Part shown: one piece after another, positions 9,601 to 17,481 of the stretch
How positions within the stretch are numbered: position 1 is the stretch's first letter
How the letters are laid out: each line of letters starts with the position of its first letter
Assembly (NCBI GenBank): GCA_017553545.1
Contig: JAFZKT010000066.1
Coordinates: forward strand, 1 to 44,612
Source: Bacteroidales bacterium
Lineage (GTDB): Bacteria > Bacteroidota > Bacteroidia > Bacteroidales > UBA932
Direction: 5' to 3'
DNA: 44,612 nt
Notes under the pieces: model-generated
Database searches by the model: none
Seen by the model: the letters and a program-made list of their open reading frames with translations, nothing else
What the model was told of the DNA's origin: nothing
Translations under genes and position numbers: made by a program

Positions 9601-10478
9601 TGCCGGGCGTTGGCGATGAGGTAAGGATTCCCCTGGGTGCCGTCACCCGCCACGAAGTCCTGCAGGGACAGCGTGAGGGCCGTAGCGTGCCCGCCGAAGG
9701 AGTTCATCTTCCCCTGCATAACGGTCTTGTCCCCGCTGATGGGAATCTGGAAGCCGTAAGCCTCATTGTCCGCATCCAGCGCGTAGACGGAAACCTTGGT
9801 GCCGTTAGGGAGCGGAATGTCCTCCCAGGGCAGCATAATGAAAGCCGTGAGTTTCTGGGCCGATGCACTCACATCCACCCCGCTCAGCGGCACGGTGTAG
9901 TTCTCCCCGCCCAGCATAATGCCGGCCTTGGTGAGAGACGTGACACCGGAAGGAAGCGTGGCCACCAGCTTCACGGCAGCGCCCTGTTTGAGGGTGCCGC
10001 CGTGAGTCTGGGCCCAACTGTCCTTAAAGGCGATTTCCTCGTAGGTGTCAACGCCGGAGAGGAGGGCGCGGAAACGAAGGTGGGCGGTGCTGCCGTTCCC
10101 CACCTGGGTGGGAGAGGTGACATCGGCCACGGCTTCGGCCACGCTCGCGTACGTGCCCGGATAAAGGATGTCAAAGGAGGAGCCAGCCACGGCAGGGCCG
10201 GTGAATTCGGCCACGTGGTCGGAGATGATGTTGGAGATGTTGTACACCGCCGAATTCTCTCCGGAAATCACGCGGATGCAATCCGTATCTTCCCAGGCTG
10301 TCTTCAGTTTCCCCTCTTCCTCGGTGAAACTCATTTTCGTGTACGGCTCTTCGGGGACGGCCACCCGGATGGTGACCATCCGGACGTTCCCCGAAACGGG
10401 ACCCGCCTCCTCCTTGACGCAAGACAAAACGCCAAGGAGGAGCAGGATGCTTCCCGCCAACAGTGCTGTCCTTTTCAT
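6684..10478 (-). CDS. GLUG lipoprotein fused to a C-terminal SGNH/GDSL esterase
   Basis: The 1264-aa product starts MKRTALLAGSILLLLGVLSC (lipid Cys20). Residues ~30-280 are a fimbrillin-like domain (VTIRVAVPEE, WEDTDCIRVISG) and ~290-1000 are GLUG-like repeats ending SADVWDLNGSQPVL. Residues ~1012-1235 are an SGNH hydrolase: GDSIT with nucleophile Ser1020, a GISGQN block, GGTND with Asn1111, and YDDLHPG with Asp1214/His1217. The family includes carbohydrate deacetylases and other esterases, so removal of acyl groups from a bound glycan is inferred. ATG 10478 is chosen over GTG 10484 because it begins the usual MKR signal. A micro-ORF lies 12 nt upstream and another 11 nt downstream, suggesting one transcript. 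Confidence 0.9.
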   Translation of the reverse strand: MKRTALLAGSILLLLGVLSCVKEEAGPVSGNVRMVTIRVAVPEEPYTKMSFTEEEGKLKTAWEDTDCIRVISGENSAVYNISNIISDHVAEFTGPAVAGSSFDILYPGTYASVAEAVADVTSPTQVGNGSTAHLRFRALLSGVDTYEEIAFKDSWAQTHGGTLKQGAAVKLVATLPSGVTSLTKAGIMLGGENYTVPLSGVDVSASAQKLTAFIMLPWEDIPLPNGTKVSVYALDADNEAYGFQIPISGDKTVMQGKMNSFGGHATALTLSLQDFVAGDGTQGNPYLIANARQLNNMHNSGVLAAGETKYFRLLEDIDASSITNWAPLNAASPFDKAMDFDGDGHSISHLTSTGANYASFTGVLNGLLHDVTFDGATVNHTSKIGVVGGFVGTTNVVGNCTNVHVKNSSVSGSSNWVGGFAAEINTTGTLKGCSVENTSIAANTSHMGGFTAIVRAQNAKLEDCYVKNLTLTYNTTPAAKQGLGGFVGCTTANATFDGCHVDGPMNISATADVTTDQRVYVGGFIGYIASDKPSFEDCYVEGPDVSISGKAETGGFVGFNDKSAGYENCRVTNSSVSGIYHLGGFMGYGGISGGYEVPSIFKECKVQNVSVNQTNTAGSGSIYTGGFAGGVAQALSFIDCEVTGTAVTATQSAMQNVGGFVGCTLYAGSNYQGCTVTGSVTAKANSVGGFVGWAYVPDAYKDCSSAASVTVTGNTQKTGGFVGYASGAAAFTGCSATGDVNTEYVYAGGFVGQAENASFTACHYAGGTLASSASGSSAGCGGFVGFVHTGVSLVGCYVQNASVSVPAGGRTGGFVGQLGYNSTGANDLTVTDCYVQNTSVSGGQYTGGFVGVQYGDISRSYVSGGSATANANSCAGFSAFVNNGNLEYCYTTASVVGGNYKYVAGFATNLYNAHLFNCYSAGSISGTGESLGAFVGICSQQGTNPVAVVDHCIGWNASLPFVATNTVGASFTDNYVGTSGTVSSRASAQSWSADVWDLNGSQPVLTPGSTRIKAIFMGDSITWQWARIKRSDAQSKIIEQTHGALGNTPLPDYMSLSGSTITTYFHPGFFSGNGYIDKGISGQNTTQMRNRFEKDVLALNPRVFVLMGGTNDIAQGVSGDDIYDNIAYMAAQAKAHGIKVILCSVTPNNRDYGAVGRKAQYIEPLNVRIKALADATVGYTYCDYWSALVARNSSDTVVPEDIDHGLKDCYKLYDDLHPGPAAYTVMEGIVKPIIDGLLNSGSGAPVEGNSTITDLEPVIMTDEL

Positions 10479-10490
10479 AGGCACAGTTAT

Positions 10491-10625
10491 TTAGCAAATA
10501 ACGTTCTCGTCGTAGTCCTCAATCTGGGAGGCGCCGGTCATCAGGTTCTCGGCCACGAGGGTCACCACCTCCACCAACGGGGCGGTATATTCCTGAACGG
10601 GATTGAACTTGTTATCGTATTTCAT
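10491..10625 (-). CDS. Micro-ORF, 44 codons, upstream of the GLUG-SGNH gene
   Basis: ATG 10625 to TAA 10491 encodes a product starting MKYDNKFNPVQEYTAPLVEV and ending EDYDENVIC. The YTAPLVEVVTL core parallels YASPEVETV and YAPPEVEML in the other micro-ORFs, but the C-terminus differs and ends in Cys. It lies 25 nt after the GLUG-NAGPA stop and 12 nt before the next start. No signal peptide or known domain is visible. An ATG 5 nt further upstream runs straight into a stop. It is unrecognised. Confidence 0.6.
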   Translation of the reverse strand: MKYDNKFNPVQEYTAPLVEVVTLVAENLMTGASQIEDYDENVIC

Positions 10626-10650
10626 TGCATTGGAATCTTTTAAGGTTCAA

Positions 10651-13600
10651 CTAGTTCTTGGGGATGATGCAGATGAACGAGTCACGGGCACGCTCGCCAA
10701 GATGGTCGTGGGCGTGGCCGGACTCCGTGCGGTTGTCGCAGGGATAGTTCACCACGTGGGTGGTGCTATGACCATAGCCATCCACCACCATGGTGGAGGA
10801 GCCGCCGCCGTCCAGGTTCAGCATGTACTTCGGACCGAAGGCGTTGGCGATGTGGCGCTCCAGCCAGTAGGCGCTGTAGCCGGAACCGTTATAGCTGCTG
10901 CTGTTTGAGTAGCGGCCGTCCACTACGATGAGCAGCAGGTGCGGCTTGTCGTCGTATTCCGGATAGGCGATGGCCACCGCAGTACGAGGATATAAGCCGG
11001 TCTGGTGCGTGGACGGATGCTCGGAGTTACCCGTGTCGCCAGGGAACATAGTGCTGCAACGATCCTTATAGGTTTGGCCGAAGCGGATGTAATTGGCATC
11101 CAGGATGGGGGCGCTGGAGACAAATGCAACTTCATTATCCGTTCCCTGTCTGTACCACACACGCTCCTGCTTGATGGTACGGTCGTAGGTATTGGCACCC
11201 GCATTAGTGGTACAACCGCCACCGTAACCGTCAAAGGCAATGCGCACACCCTGCTGGCCGTCGCAGTAGAAGGTCCCTTCGTTCTTCCAGTTTACAACGC
11301 CCGTATCGCCGATGGTATTATTGGGCATATAGGACTTCGGAGCACCGGTGGGATAGTTGGTCACCACTTCGCTGCCGGCCTTGATGTTATTCAGGACATT
11401 GTTATCCTTGCTGGCATCCGCTTTTTCCCAGGTGTAACCCATATTGGCCTTCAAAGCAATGGAGCCAAGCTCATAGCCGGCGTTGATGGTGGCGATGGCG
11501 CCTACGGCCTTATGTACCTGCGAAGCCACACAAGCGGGCGAACAATAGACCAGCTTCACCTCATAGTCGGTGTTGGCAAGATCGTAGTCAATCACATAAA
11601 GCGACTGATACTGTAAGCTGCCACCAGACTTCATCCACGTAGCGGAGACCTGGCCGGAGGCAGTGAAATACTTGACCGCGCCGTCGCCCGAAATATCGTA
11701 GTTGGACCAGGTAAGGCCATCCTGCGTGGCGGATTTGGCGCTACGGACGGAGTAAACACCCGGGAAGGAACGGGCAAGGGAAGAACCATAAGTCAGGGCC
11801 TGTACGGCAGGTTCGCCGCTTTCCGGCGTTTCACCGGCAGGTTCGGCCTCGACGGCGCCCGTGAGCACGGGAATGTCTCCGCTGAAGTCCCAGACGGTGC
11901 TGTCCCAACCCAGGCTCTGCGCGACGGTGGAAAGCCGGGTGCTGCTGGCCGCCTTGCCGTGGTAAGGATAGTAGTGCGTGTACTTGGTGCTGTTGGGGTT
12001 GGTAACGGACAGGGGACTGCTGGGAGAAGCGTTGTTCTGGTCGTACAGCGTAAACACGTCGGCATAGTCGCTGTAGGACAGGTTCGGATGGCGGCGGCAA
12101 TCCGTCAGGTAGTTATTAACGGATGTATAGGCTACCACGGCGCCGGAACTCCAGAAGTCACCGTTGGGGGTATCCTGCGTACGGGTGACAAAGGAAGTCT
12201 GCCAGGCGATGCAGCCCTTGATCACATTCTCAGGACTGGTGGTTAAAGGAGTCCCCGCCGTATTGTTGTCCAGGTTGCAATGACCGGCGATGCCGCCGCC
12301 GCAACGCAGGATATCCACAGTGGCCGTGGAATAGCAGTTGATAATCTGCGTTTCCGGACGCATAAGGCCGCCGGCGATACCGCCCGCACGCTGGTCGCCG
12401 TGCACCTCACCGGAGGTCCAGCAGTTGCGGATACGCGAGGCGTCGCCGAAGTCGATGCCGAAGAGACCGCCCACATAGGCTTCCTTAGTGGCAGTGACCA
12501 CTACATCGGCACTGCTGGAGTCGATATAGGCGAAGACCACGCGGCCGGCAAGTCCACCGGTACCGGAGGTACCCGAATCCACATTGCCGGTGTTGGGATT
12601 GACATAAGTCCTGGTCCTGGTGACGGTTCCCTGGACGTGGACATTCTGCACCACCGCTTTCTTGCCGGTGTAACCCACATAACCGGCCAGAATACCGGCG
12701 GGGCCGTAGTTACAGTTGATGGTGGCGTTGGTGAAGTTCACGTTCTTGCAGGTTCCGTAAAGCAGGCCGAAGAAAGAAGGCTTGCTGTCCGGCAGATGGA
12801 CTGCATCGGTCTCTGTGTTGGCGGGAGAGAACGAGCAGGAGAAATGGTCGATGGTGTGACCGTCGCCGTCGAAGTCAATAATATAGTCGTAAGGAGTCAC
12901 CGAGTTAAGAGGAAGCCAGGTATTGCTCTGCAGATAGGTCTGCATATCGATGTCCTTGATGAGCTTGAAGTACACGCGCTCCTCTTTCTTGAGCACGCCG
13001 TCCACATGCATATTGTCCAGGTGCTTGGCGCTGGCAATGAGGTAAGGATCTCCTTCCGTGCCGGTGCCGCCCGCGAAGAGCTGCGGGATCCATTTGTCCA
13101 CACCGGAAGTGCCGGTGGAAGTAGTACCGGTCTGAATCCGGTTCACCTTGCCGGCCTTGAGGGCGCCGGCGGTGTTCCCCAAACGGTGCTGGAGGGTATA
13201 ATAGTCTCCGCTCGCGTCCATCAGGCCAATCTTGATATACGAACGGGCTGCAAAGGCGATATCATCCCAACCGGCCTGCGCATAGACGGTAATCTGGTTG
13301 GAAGAAGGGGTAACCCCTGTCAGGTCCACGCTCACGGGATTCTCCAGGATGCCGGTGGTTCCGGCAGAGTTGCCGCCGAACTGGATCAGCGTCACCCAGG
13401 CGGGATTCGTCACGGCTGCAGGGATGGTGAGGACGAACTTCACGATGGCGCCCTTCTTGAGGGTGGCGCCGTGGTCTGAGGCCCAGTTGCTGTTGAAGAC
13501 TATATTGCCAAGGTCTGCCTTTGCCACGTTTTCCAACTTGGCGTTGAAGGTGAGGTGACTGGCGTTATTGTTCCCGTTCTGAACCAGATTGGGAACACCG

Positions 13601-13977
13601 GCTGCCGCCTCATTGAGGGAAGCGACGGTACCGGGAGCAACCACGTCGAAGGTGGTGCCGTTCACTACGGGACCCTCGAACTGAGCGGTCTTGTCCGTAA
13701 ACCCGGCCTTGATGGTGTAGAGCGCATTCTGCGCAGAATTGGCGTGGTTGAACACGCGGATGTTGTCGCCGTCGTGCCAGGCCAGCCTGAGGGTGGTCCC
13801 GTCAATGGTGAACCCGGCTTTGGACGGATCCTGGATTTCTCCGGGATTCTCCACATCTTCGCCGGTGGCGGTGATGGTGAACGTCGGAACCCCTTGCAGG
13901 GTGTCCTTTTCCTTGACACAGCCCATCACCGCCAGGGCGGCCAGGGCGACCGTCAACAATTGAAAAACTTTCTTCAT
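10651..13977 (-). CDS. GLUG lipoprotein fused to a C-terminal phosphodiester glycosidase (NAGPA/DUF2233)
   Basis: The 1108-aa product starts MKKVFQLLTVALAALAVMGC (Cys20). Residues ~30-290 are fimbrillin-like (FTITATGED, WHDGDNIRVFN), ~300-720 GLUG-like, closing with WDSTVWDFSGDIPVL. About the last 350 residues are a NAGPA/DUF2233 domain: INAGYE, RTAVAIAYPE, LLLIVVDGR and MLNLDGGGSSTMVV with DGGG at 1056-1059, then THVVNYPCDNR. The family includes the human mannose-6-phosphate uncovering enzyme, which removes GlcNAc from a GlcNAc-1-phosphodiester, so hydrolysis of a sugar-1-phosphodiester is expected; the substrate is unknown. It begins 19 nt after the stand-alone NAGPA gene. Unlike four other GLUG genes here, no micro-ORF precedes it. 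Confidence 0.9.
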   Translation of the reverse strand: MKKVFQLLTVALAALAVMGCVKEKDTLQGVPTFTITATGEDVENPGEIQDPSKAGFTIDGTTLRLAWHDGDNIRVFNHANSAQNALYTIKAGFTDKTAQFEGPVVNGTTFDVVAPGTVASLNEAAAGVPNLVQNGNNNASHLTFNAKLENVAKADLGNIVFNSNWASDHGATLKKGAIVKFVLTIPAAVTNPAWVTLIQFGGNSAGTTGILENPVSVDLTGVTPSSNQITVYAQAGWDDIAFAARSYIKIGLMDASGDYYTLQHRLGNTAGALKAGKVNRIQTGTTSTGTSGVDKWIPQLFAGGTGTEGDPYLIASAKHLDNMHVDGVLKKEERVYFKLIKDIDMQTYLQSNTWLPLNSVTPYDYIIDFDGDGHTIDHFSCSFSPANTETDAVHLPDSKPSFFGLLYGTCKNVNFTNATINCNYGPAGILAGYVGYTGKKAVVQNVHVQGTVTRTRTYVNPNTGNVDSGTSGTGGLAGRVVFAYIDSSSADVVVTATKEAYVGGLFGIDFGDASRIRNCWTSGEVHGDQRAGGIAGGLMRPETQIINCYSTATVDILRCGGGIAGHCNLDNNTAGTPLTTSPENVIKGCIAWQTSFVTRTQDTPNGDFWSSGAVVAYTSVNNYLTDCRRHPNLSYSDYADVFTLYDQNNASPSSPLSVTNPNSTKYTHYYPYHGKAASSTRLSTVAQSLGWDSTVWDFSGDIPVLTGAVEAEPAGETPESGEPAVQALTYGSSLARSFPGVYSVRSAKSATQDGLTWSNYDISGDGAVKYFTASGQVSATWMKSGGSLQYQSLYVIDYDLANTDYEVKLVYCSPACVASQVHKAVGAIATINAGYELGSIALKANMGYTWEKADASKDNNVLNNIKAGSEVVTNYPTGAPKSYMPNNTIGDTGVVNWKNEGTFYCDGQQGVRIAFDGYGGGCTTNAGANTYDRTIKQERVWYRQGTDNEVAFVSSAPILDANYIRFGQTYKDRCSTMFPGDTGNSEHPSTHQTGLYPRTAVAIAYPEYDDKPHLLLIVVDGRYSNSSSYNGSGYSAYWLERHIANAFGPKYMLNLDGGGSSTMVVDGYGHSTTHVVNYPCDNRTESGHAHDHLGERARDSFICIIPKN

Positions 13978-13996
13978 ACCCTATTATTATATATAC

Positions 13997-15145
13997 TTAC
14001 TGTTTTTTCACAACATAAAAGAACGTATCGCGGCCACGCTCACCGGCGTGGTCGGGCCCATTCGTTTCCTTGGGCGTGGTAACGGTTGCACCGGCGATGG
14101 TGGTTGAAGACTCGCTGGTGCGGTTGTCACAGGGATAGTTGACCACGTGAGTGGTGGGATCTCCCTGCCCCTTCACGCACATCGTGGAAGATCCGCCGCC
14201 GTCCAGGTTGATGGCATACTGCGGATTGAAGTATTTCACCAGGAAATCGGTGAGTTGGGCACAGGATATACCCCGCGCCACGCTGTTGCCGCGCCGGCCG
14301 TCCACCACGATGAAGAACACCTGTCCTTCCGCGGTCTGGGCAATGGCCGTACGGGGATTCGTGAGGGAGCCCTGATGTACGTAGGGATTCTCCGAATTAC
14401 TGGTTTTCCCGTCTTTGTCGGGGTATGCGCTGGCCGGATGCAGGGTGCAGAAATCCTCGCCCACGGGTTCATAGTCATCTATCAGCATAGGGGCGCTGGT
14501 GATGAAATTTTTCTCCGTGTTTGCCTTATAACCGTAAATGGTGCGCCATTCGCTCAGGGTCTTCCCCTTTCCGGTGAAGCGGATGCGTACGTCCTGATCC
14601 TGGTTCAGATACACGGCGGCCTCGCTCTTCCACTGCGGCACACCGGTGGTGCCGATGGTATTTGCACTGATCTGCGAATACGTGTTTCCGTTGAGTTGCA
14701 ACCAGAGGGCAGCCTTTTCATAGCCCGCATTGATGCTGGCGATGGCTCCGGTGGAGCTCATCACCCGGGACGCCGTAGAATTGGTGCTGTAATAGCCCAG
14801 TTTTACGGCATAGGCGGAATTCGACAAATCTATCTCCGTAACATAAATCCACTGGTTGGCGCCGGAGACGCTGTCATAGCCGTCGAAGTGGTAATAGATA
14901 ATCCCGGGTTCGATGGTGGTGATGGTCCAGCCGTTCCCGGACGTGGGACGGACCACCTTTCCACGGTTGGCCTCCCACGGTTTGGGGGTATTGTCATCCC
15001 CCGGGTCTTCTTCATCTCCTCCCCCCTGGTCCCCGCCGGGATTGACCGACGGGGGCGGAGGTACACTTGAGGAGGAGGGGTTCCCCTTGCCGCAGGAGAC
15101 CCACAGCAAGGAGAACACTACCATCCAAGTAATAATACGTTTCAT
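13997..15145 (-). CDS. Stand-alone phosphodiester glycosidase lipoprotein (NAGPA/DUF2233)
   Basis: The 382-aa product starts MKRIITWMVVFSLLWVSC (probable lipid Cys18), then a Ser/Pro/Gly/Asp-rich linker to about residue 60. The remainder is one NAGPA domain: INAGYEKAALWLQ, NPRTAIAQT, FFIVVDGRRGN and AINLDGGGSSTMCV with DGGG at 315-318, followed by THVVNYPCDNR. It is close in sequence to the C-terminal domain of the downstream GLUG-NAGPA protein (same PCDNR ending), so that fusion may derive from such a gene. It begins 2 nt after the stop of the upstream GLUG gene, with AAGG before the ATG, so translation is probably coupled. Expected role: cleaving sugar-1-phosphodiester bonds at the outer membrane. 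Confidence 0.9.
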   Translation of the reverse strand: MKRIITWMVVFSLLWVSCGKGNPSSSSVPPPPSVNPGGDQGGGDEEDPGDDNTPKPWEANRGKVVRPTSGNGWTITTIEPGIIYYHFDGYDSVSGANQWIYVTEIDLSNSAYAVKLGYYSTNSTASRVMSSTGAIASINAGYEKAALWLQLNGNTYSQISANTIGTTGVPQWKSEAAVYLNQDQDVRIRFTGKGKTLSEWRTIYGYKANTEKNFITSAPMLIDDYEPVGEDFCTLHPASAYPDKDGKTSNSENPYVHQGSLTNPRTAIAQTAEGQVFFIVVDGRRGNSVARGISCAQLTDFLVKYFNPQYAINLDGGGSSTMCVKGQGDPTTHVVNYPCDNRTSESSTTIAGATVTTPKETNGPDHAGERGRDTFFYVVKKQ

Positions 15146-15147
15146 CC

Positions 15148-17469
15148 TTATTTATTAAGTCTGATACCTCTGAGCGTAGCGGCGAAGTTCCAGATGGTGG
15201 GATCCCAACCCATAGCCGCAGCCTGGCTGGAGATGGTGCCGTCCACTCCGCAGTAATTTCCGCTCACGTCACCGCCGTCTTCCCAGGCGATGAAAGGAAG
15301 GGTGTCGCTCCAGCCGATGCAGGAGTTGATCTGGATGCCATCCAGGTCTTCCACCCAGGCGCCGAAGATACCCACAGGGTCTCCCGTGCTTGTAATGGCG
15401 CAGTCCGCATAGCAGTACTGGATGACGGTGTTGGCCTTCGCATAGGCGAAGAAGCCGCCGATACCGTCCCAGTCGCCGGGGATAGCCATGGTGGTGAAGC
15501 AGTTCCGGATAACGGCACCGTTCGTGAAGGCCGCAAAGCCTGCGGCGCCGACACCGTCGTCCGTCTTACCCGCACCCGTGGAGTTCAGCGTACCGCCGTC
15601 CACGTAGCACTGGTTGGTGGCCTGACCGTAGTCCACGCCCACGAAACCGGCGGAGTACAGACCCGCGTTGATGGTGACATCCTTCACATAGCACTTGGTG
15701 AAGCTGCTGCCGTTATCGATCTGGCCGATAAAGCCGCCCACGCGCTGGCCGTTCTCCATATTCAGGGTGGTACCCTGGACATAGCAGCCGGTGAAGGAGC
15801 TTCCCGGGTTCTTGTTGGCGTAGCCCACGAAGCCGCCGCTCTGGCAACTGCTGGTCTGGGTGGTGGTTACGGAAGGACCTGCATAGTAGCAGTCCACCAG
15901 GGTGCCCGTGTCCGTCTTACCCACGAAACCGGCCACGTTGATACCGGTGCCGGAAACGGTGGAGGTGGAGGAGCAGCGGGTGTAGGTGCCCTTTTCAATG
16001 TAGCCGGCGAAACCGCCCACAAACTGGGTACCGGAGACCGTAGCCTCCGCGGAGCAATCCGTGTAAGAACCGGCCTTCTGGGCACGGCCCACGAAGCCGC
16101 CCACGTGGAAGTTGGCGGTACCGGTGTGGTTCACGGTGGTGCCGATCACGTGGCAGTTCTCGAAGGTGGAGTTGTCGCTGCCTGTCTGGCCCACAAAGCC
16201 GCCGCAGGAAGTGGTGGCGGTAACGGTGGAATTCTTCACCGTCACATTCTTGGCCACACTGGGGATGAAGGCGTTGGACGTACCCATATAACCGGCCACC
16301 ACGCCGCTCTTGTTGTTGCCCGCATTGATGGAGGCGTTGTTGAACGTCACGTTCTGGAGCGTGCCGTACAGCACACCTGCGAAGGAGGCATAGCCGATGG
16401 GCTGGGTGATGGTGAGGTTGTTGATGGTGTGGCCCTGGCCGTCGAAGTGGATGTACTTCTTGTACGGTGCTGCATAGTTCAGCGGCACCCACTCGTAACC
16501 GGTGAGGTCGATGTCCGCGATGAGGACGTAGTAGGTGATCTGTTCATCCACCAGGTCTTCGTGTACGCACATCAGCTGCTTGGCGGTCTTGATCTGCCAG
16601 GGATTTTCCTCGGTGCCTTCACCGTCCGCGTAGCGGCTGGCGTTGGCCCACAGGGAGGCGTCTTCCACCTTGGCGTTGTTCACATAGCCGGGCTTGATGG
16701 CCTTGTTCACCGTGGGGGTGATATCGGCCACCCAGTTATAGTCGCCGGCGATGACGTTCACCACCAGATTGGTTCCGGCGGGAATGGCATCCTCGAACCA
16801 AGATGTGGTCATCCAGGCCTCGAAGGTATGGTCTGCACCCACGGTGCCTTCCATAATACCCAGGGACAGTTCCTCGGAGAGGGCGTCCTCTGCGTTACCG
16901 GTATGGAAGATGGCGTTGTTGGAGCGCAGGATCACGCGGTTCACCACCGTGGCCTCCGCGGGGAGGACCAGGGAGAAGTGCAGCACGCCGCACTGTTTGA
17001 ATTTCGCCGCTTCCGGGCTGAAGGCAAATTCCTTGTAGTCGGCCACGTCCTCCAGGAGGGCGAAGTACTGCAGGTGTTCCTTGCTGCCGTTGCCGGTCTG
17101 GACCTGGCCGTCCAGTTTGAGGGCGGCCATATCCGCGGCCGAGATGGCGGGATAGGAGATATTGTACTTCTCACCGGTGATTTCCTTACCCACGAAGGAA
17201 GCTTCCTTGGGGCCGAAACCGTTACGGATATCGAAGATGTTCAGCTTGTCACCGACGGCGACACCAATCTGGTCGCCGGCCGCCCAGTTCCAGTCGATGC
17301 CGGTGGCGGCATCGGCCGCAACCACCTTGGTGGCGTCGGTGCCGATGGTGGCACGGACCTCTACCAGGTTTTCCGGGGCGGGCACAAAGGACTGTTTTTC
17401 CTTGACACAGGAGAACAGCACGAAAGGAAGCGCAGCAATGCTGAGAAGAGTATAGATTCTTGTTTTCAT
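15148..17469 (-). CDS. GLUG-repeat surface lipoprotein
   Basis: The 773-aa product starts MKTRIYTLLSIAALPFVLFSC (Cys21). Residues ~30-270 form a fimbrillin-like domain of a different subtype (VEVRATIGTDATKV, WNWAAGDQIGVAVG). Then NPWQIKTAKQLMCVHEDL leads into GLUG-like repeats (GGFVGRAQKAGSYTDCSAEA type), ending near WDPTIWNFAATLRG. No catalytic domain is visible. It lies 12 nt after the DUF1735-GLUG gene and 2 nt before the NAGPA gene. A surface glycan-binding role is inferred from its place in the susCD operon. Confidence 0.88.
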   Translation of the reverse strand: MKTRIYTLLSIAALPFVLFSCVKEKQSFVPAPENLVEVRATIGTDATKVVAADAATGIDWNWAAGDQIGVAVGDKLNIFDIRNGFGPKEASFVGKEITGEKYNISYPAISAADMAALKLDGQVQTGNGSKEHLQYFALLEDVADYKEFAFSPEAAKFKQCGVLHFSLVLPAEATVVNRVILRSNNAIFHTGNAEDALSEELSLGIMEGTVGADHTFEAWMTTSWFEDAIPAGTNLVVNVIAGDYNWVADITPTVNKAIKPGYVNNAKVEDASLWANASRYADGEGTEENPWQIKTAKQLMCVHEDLVDEQITYYVLIADIDLTGYEWVPLNYAAPYKKYIHFDGQGHTINNLTITQPIGYASFAGVLYGTLQNVTFNNASINAGNNKSGVVAGYMGTSNAFIPSVAKNVTVKNSTVTATTSCGGFVGQTGSDNSTFENCHVIGTTVNHTGTANFHVGGFVGRAQKAGSYTDCSAEATVSGTQFVGGFAGYIEKGTYTRCSSTSTVSGTGINVAGFVGKTDTGTLVDCYYAGPSVTTTQTSSCQSGGFVGYANKNPGSSFTGCYVQGTTLNMENGQRVGGFIGQIDNGSSFTKCYVKDVTINAGLYSAGFVGVDYGQATNQCYVDGGTLNSTGAGKTDDGVGAAGFAAFTNGAVIRNCFTTMAIPGDWDGIGGFFAYAKANTVIQYCYADCAITSTGDPVGIFGAWVEDLDGIQINSCIGWSDTLPFIAWEDGGDVSGNYCGVDGTISSQAAAMGWDPTIWNFAATLRGIRLNK

Positions 17470-17481
17470 AGCTGTCTCTTA

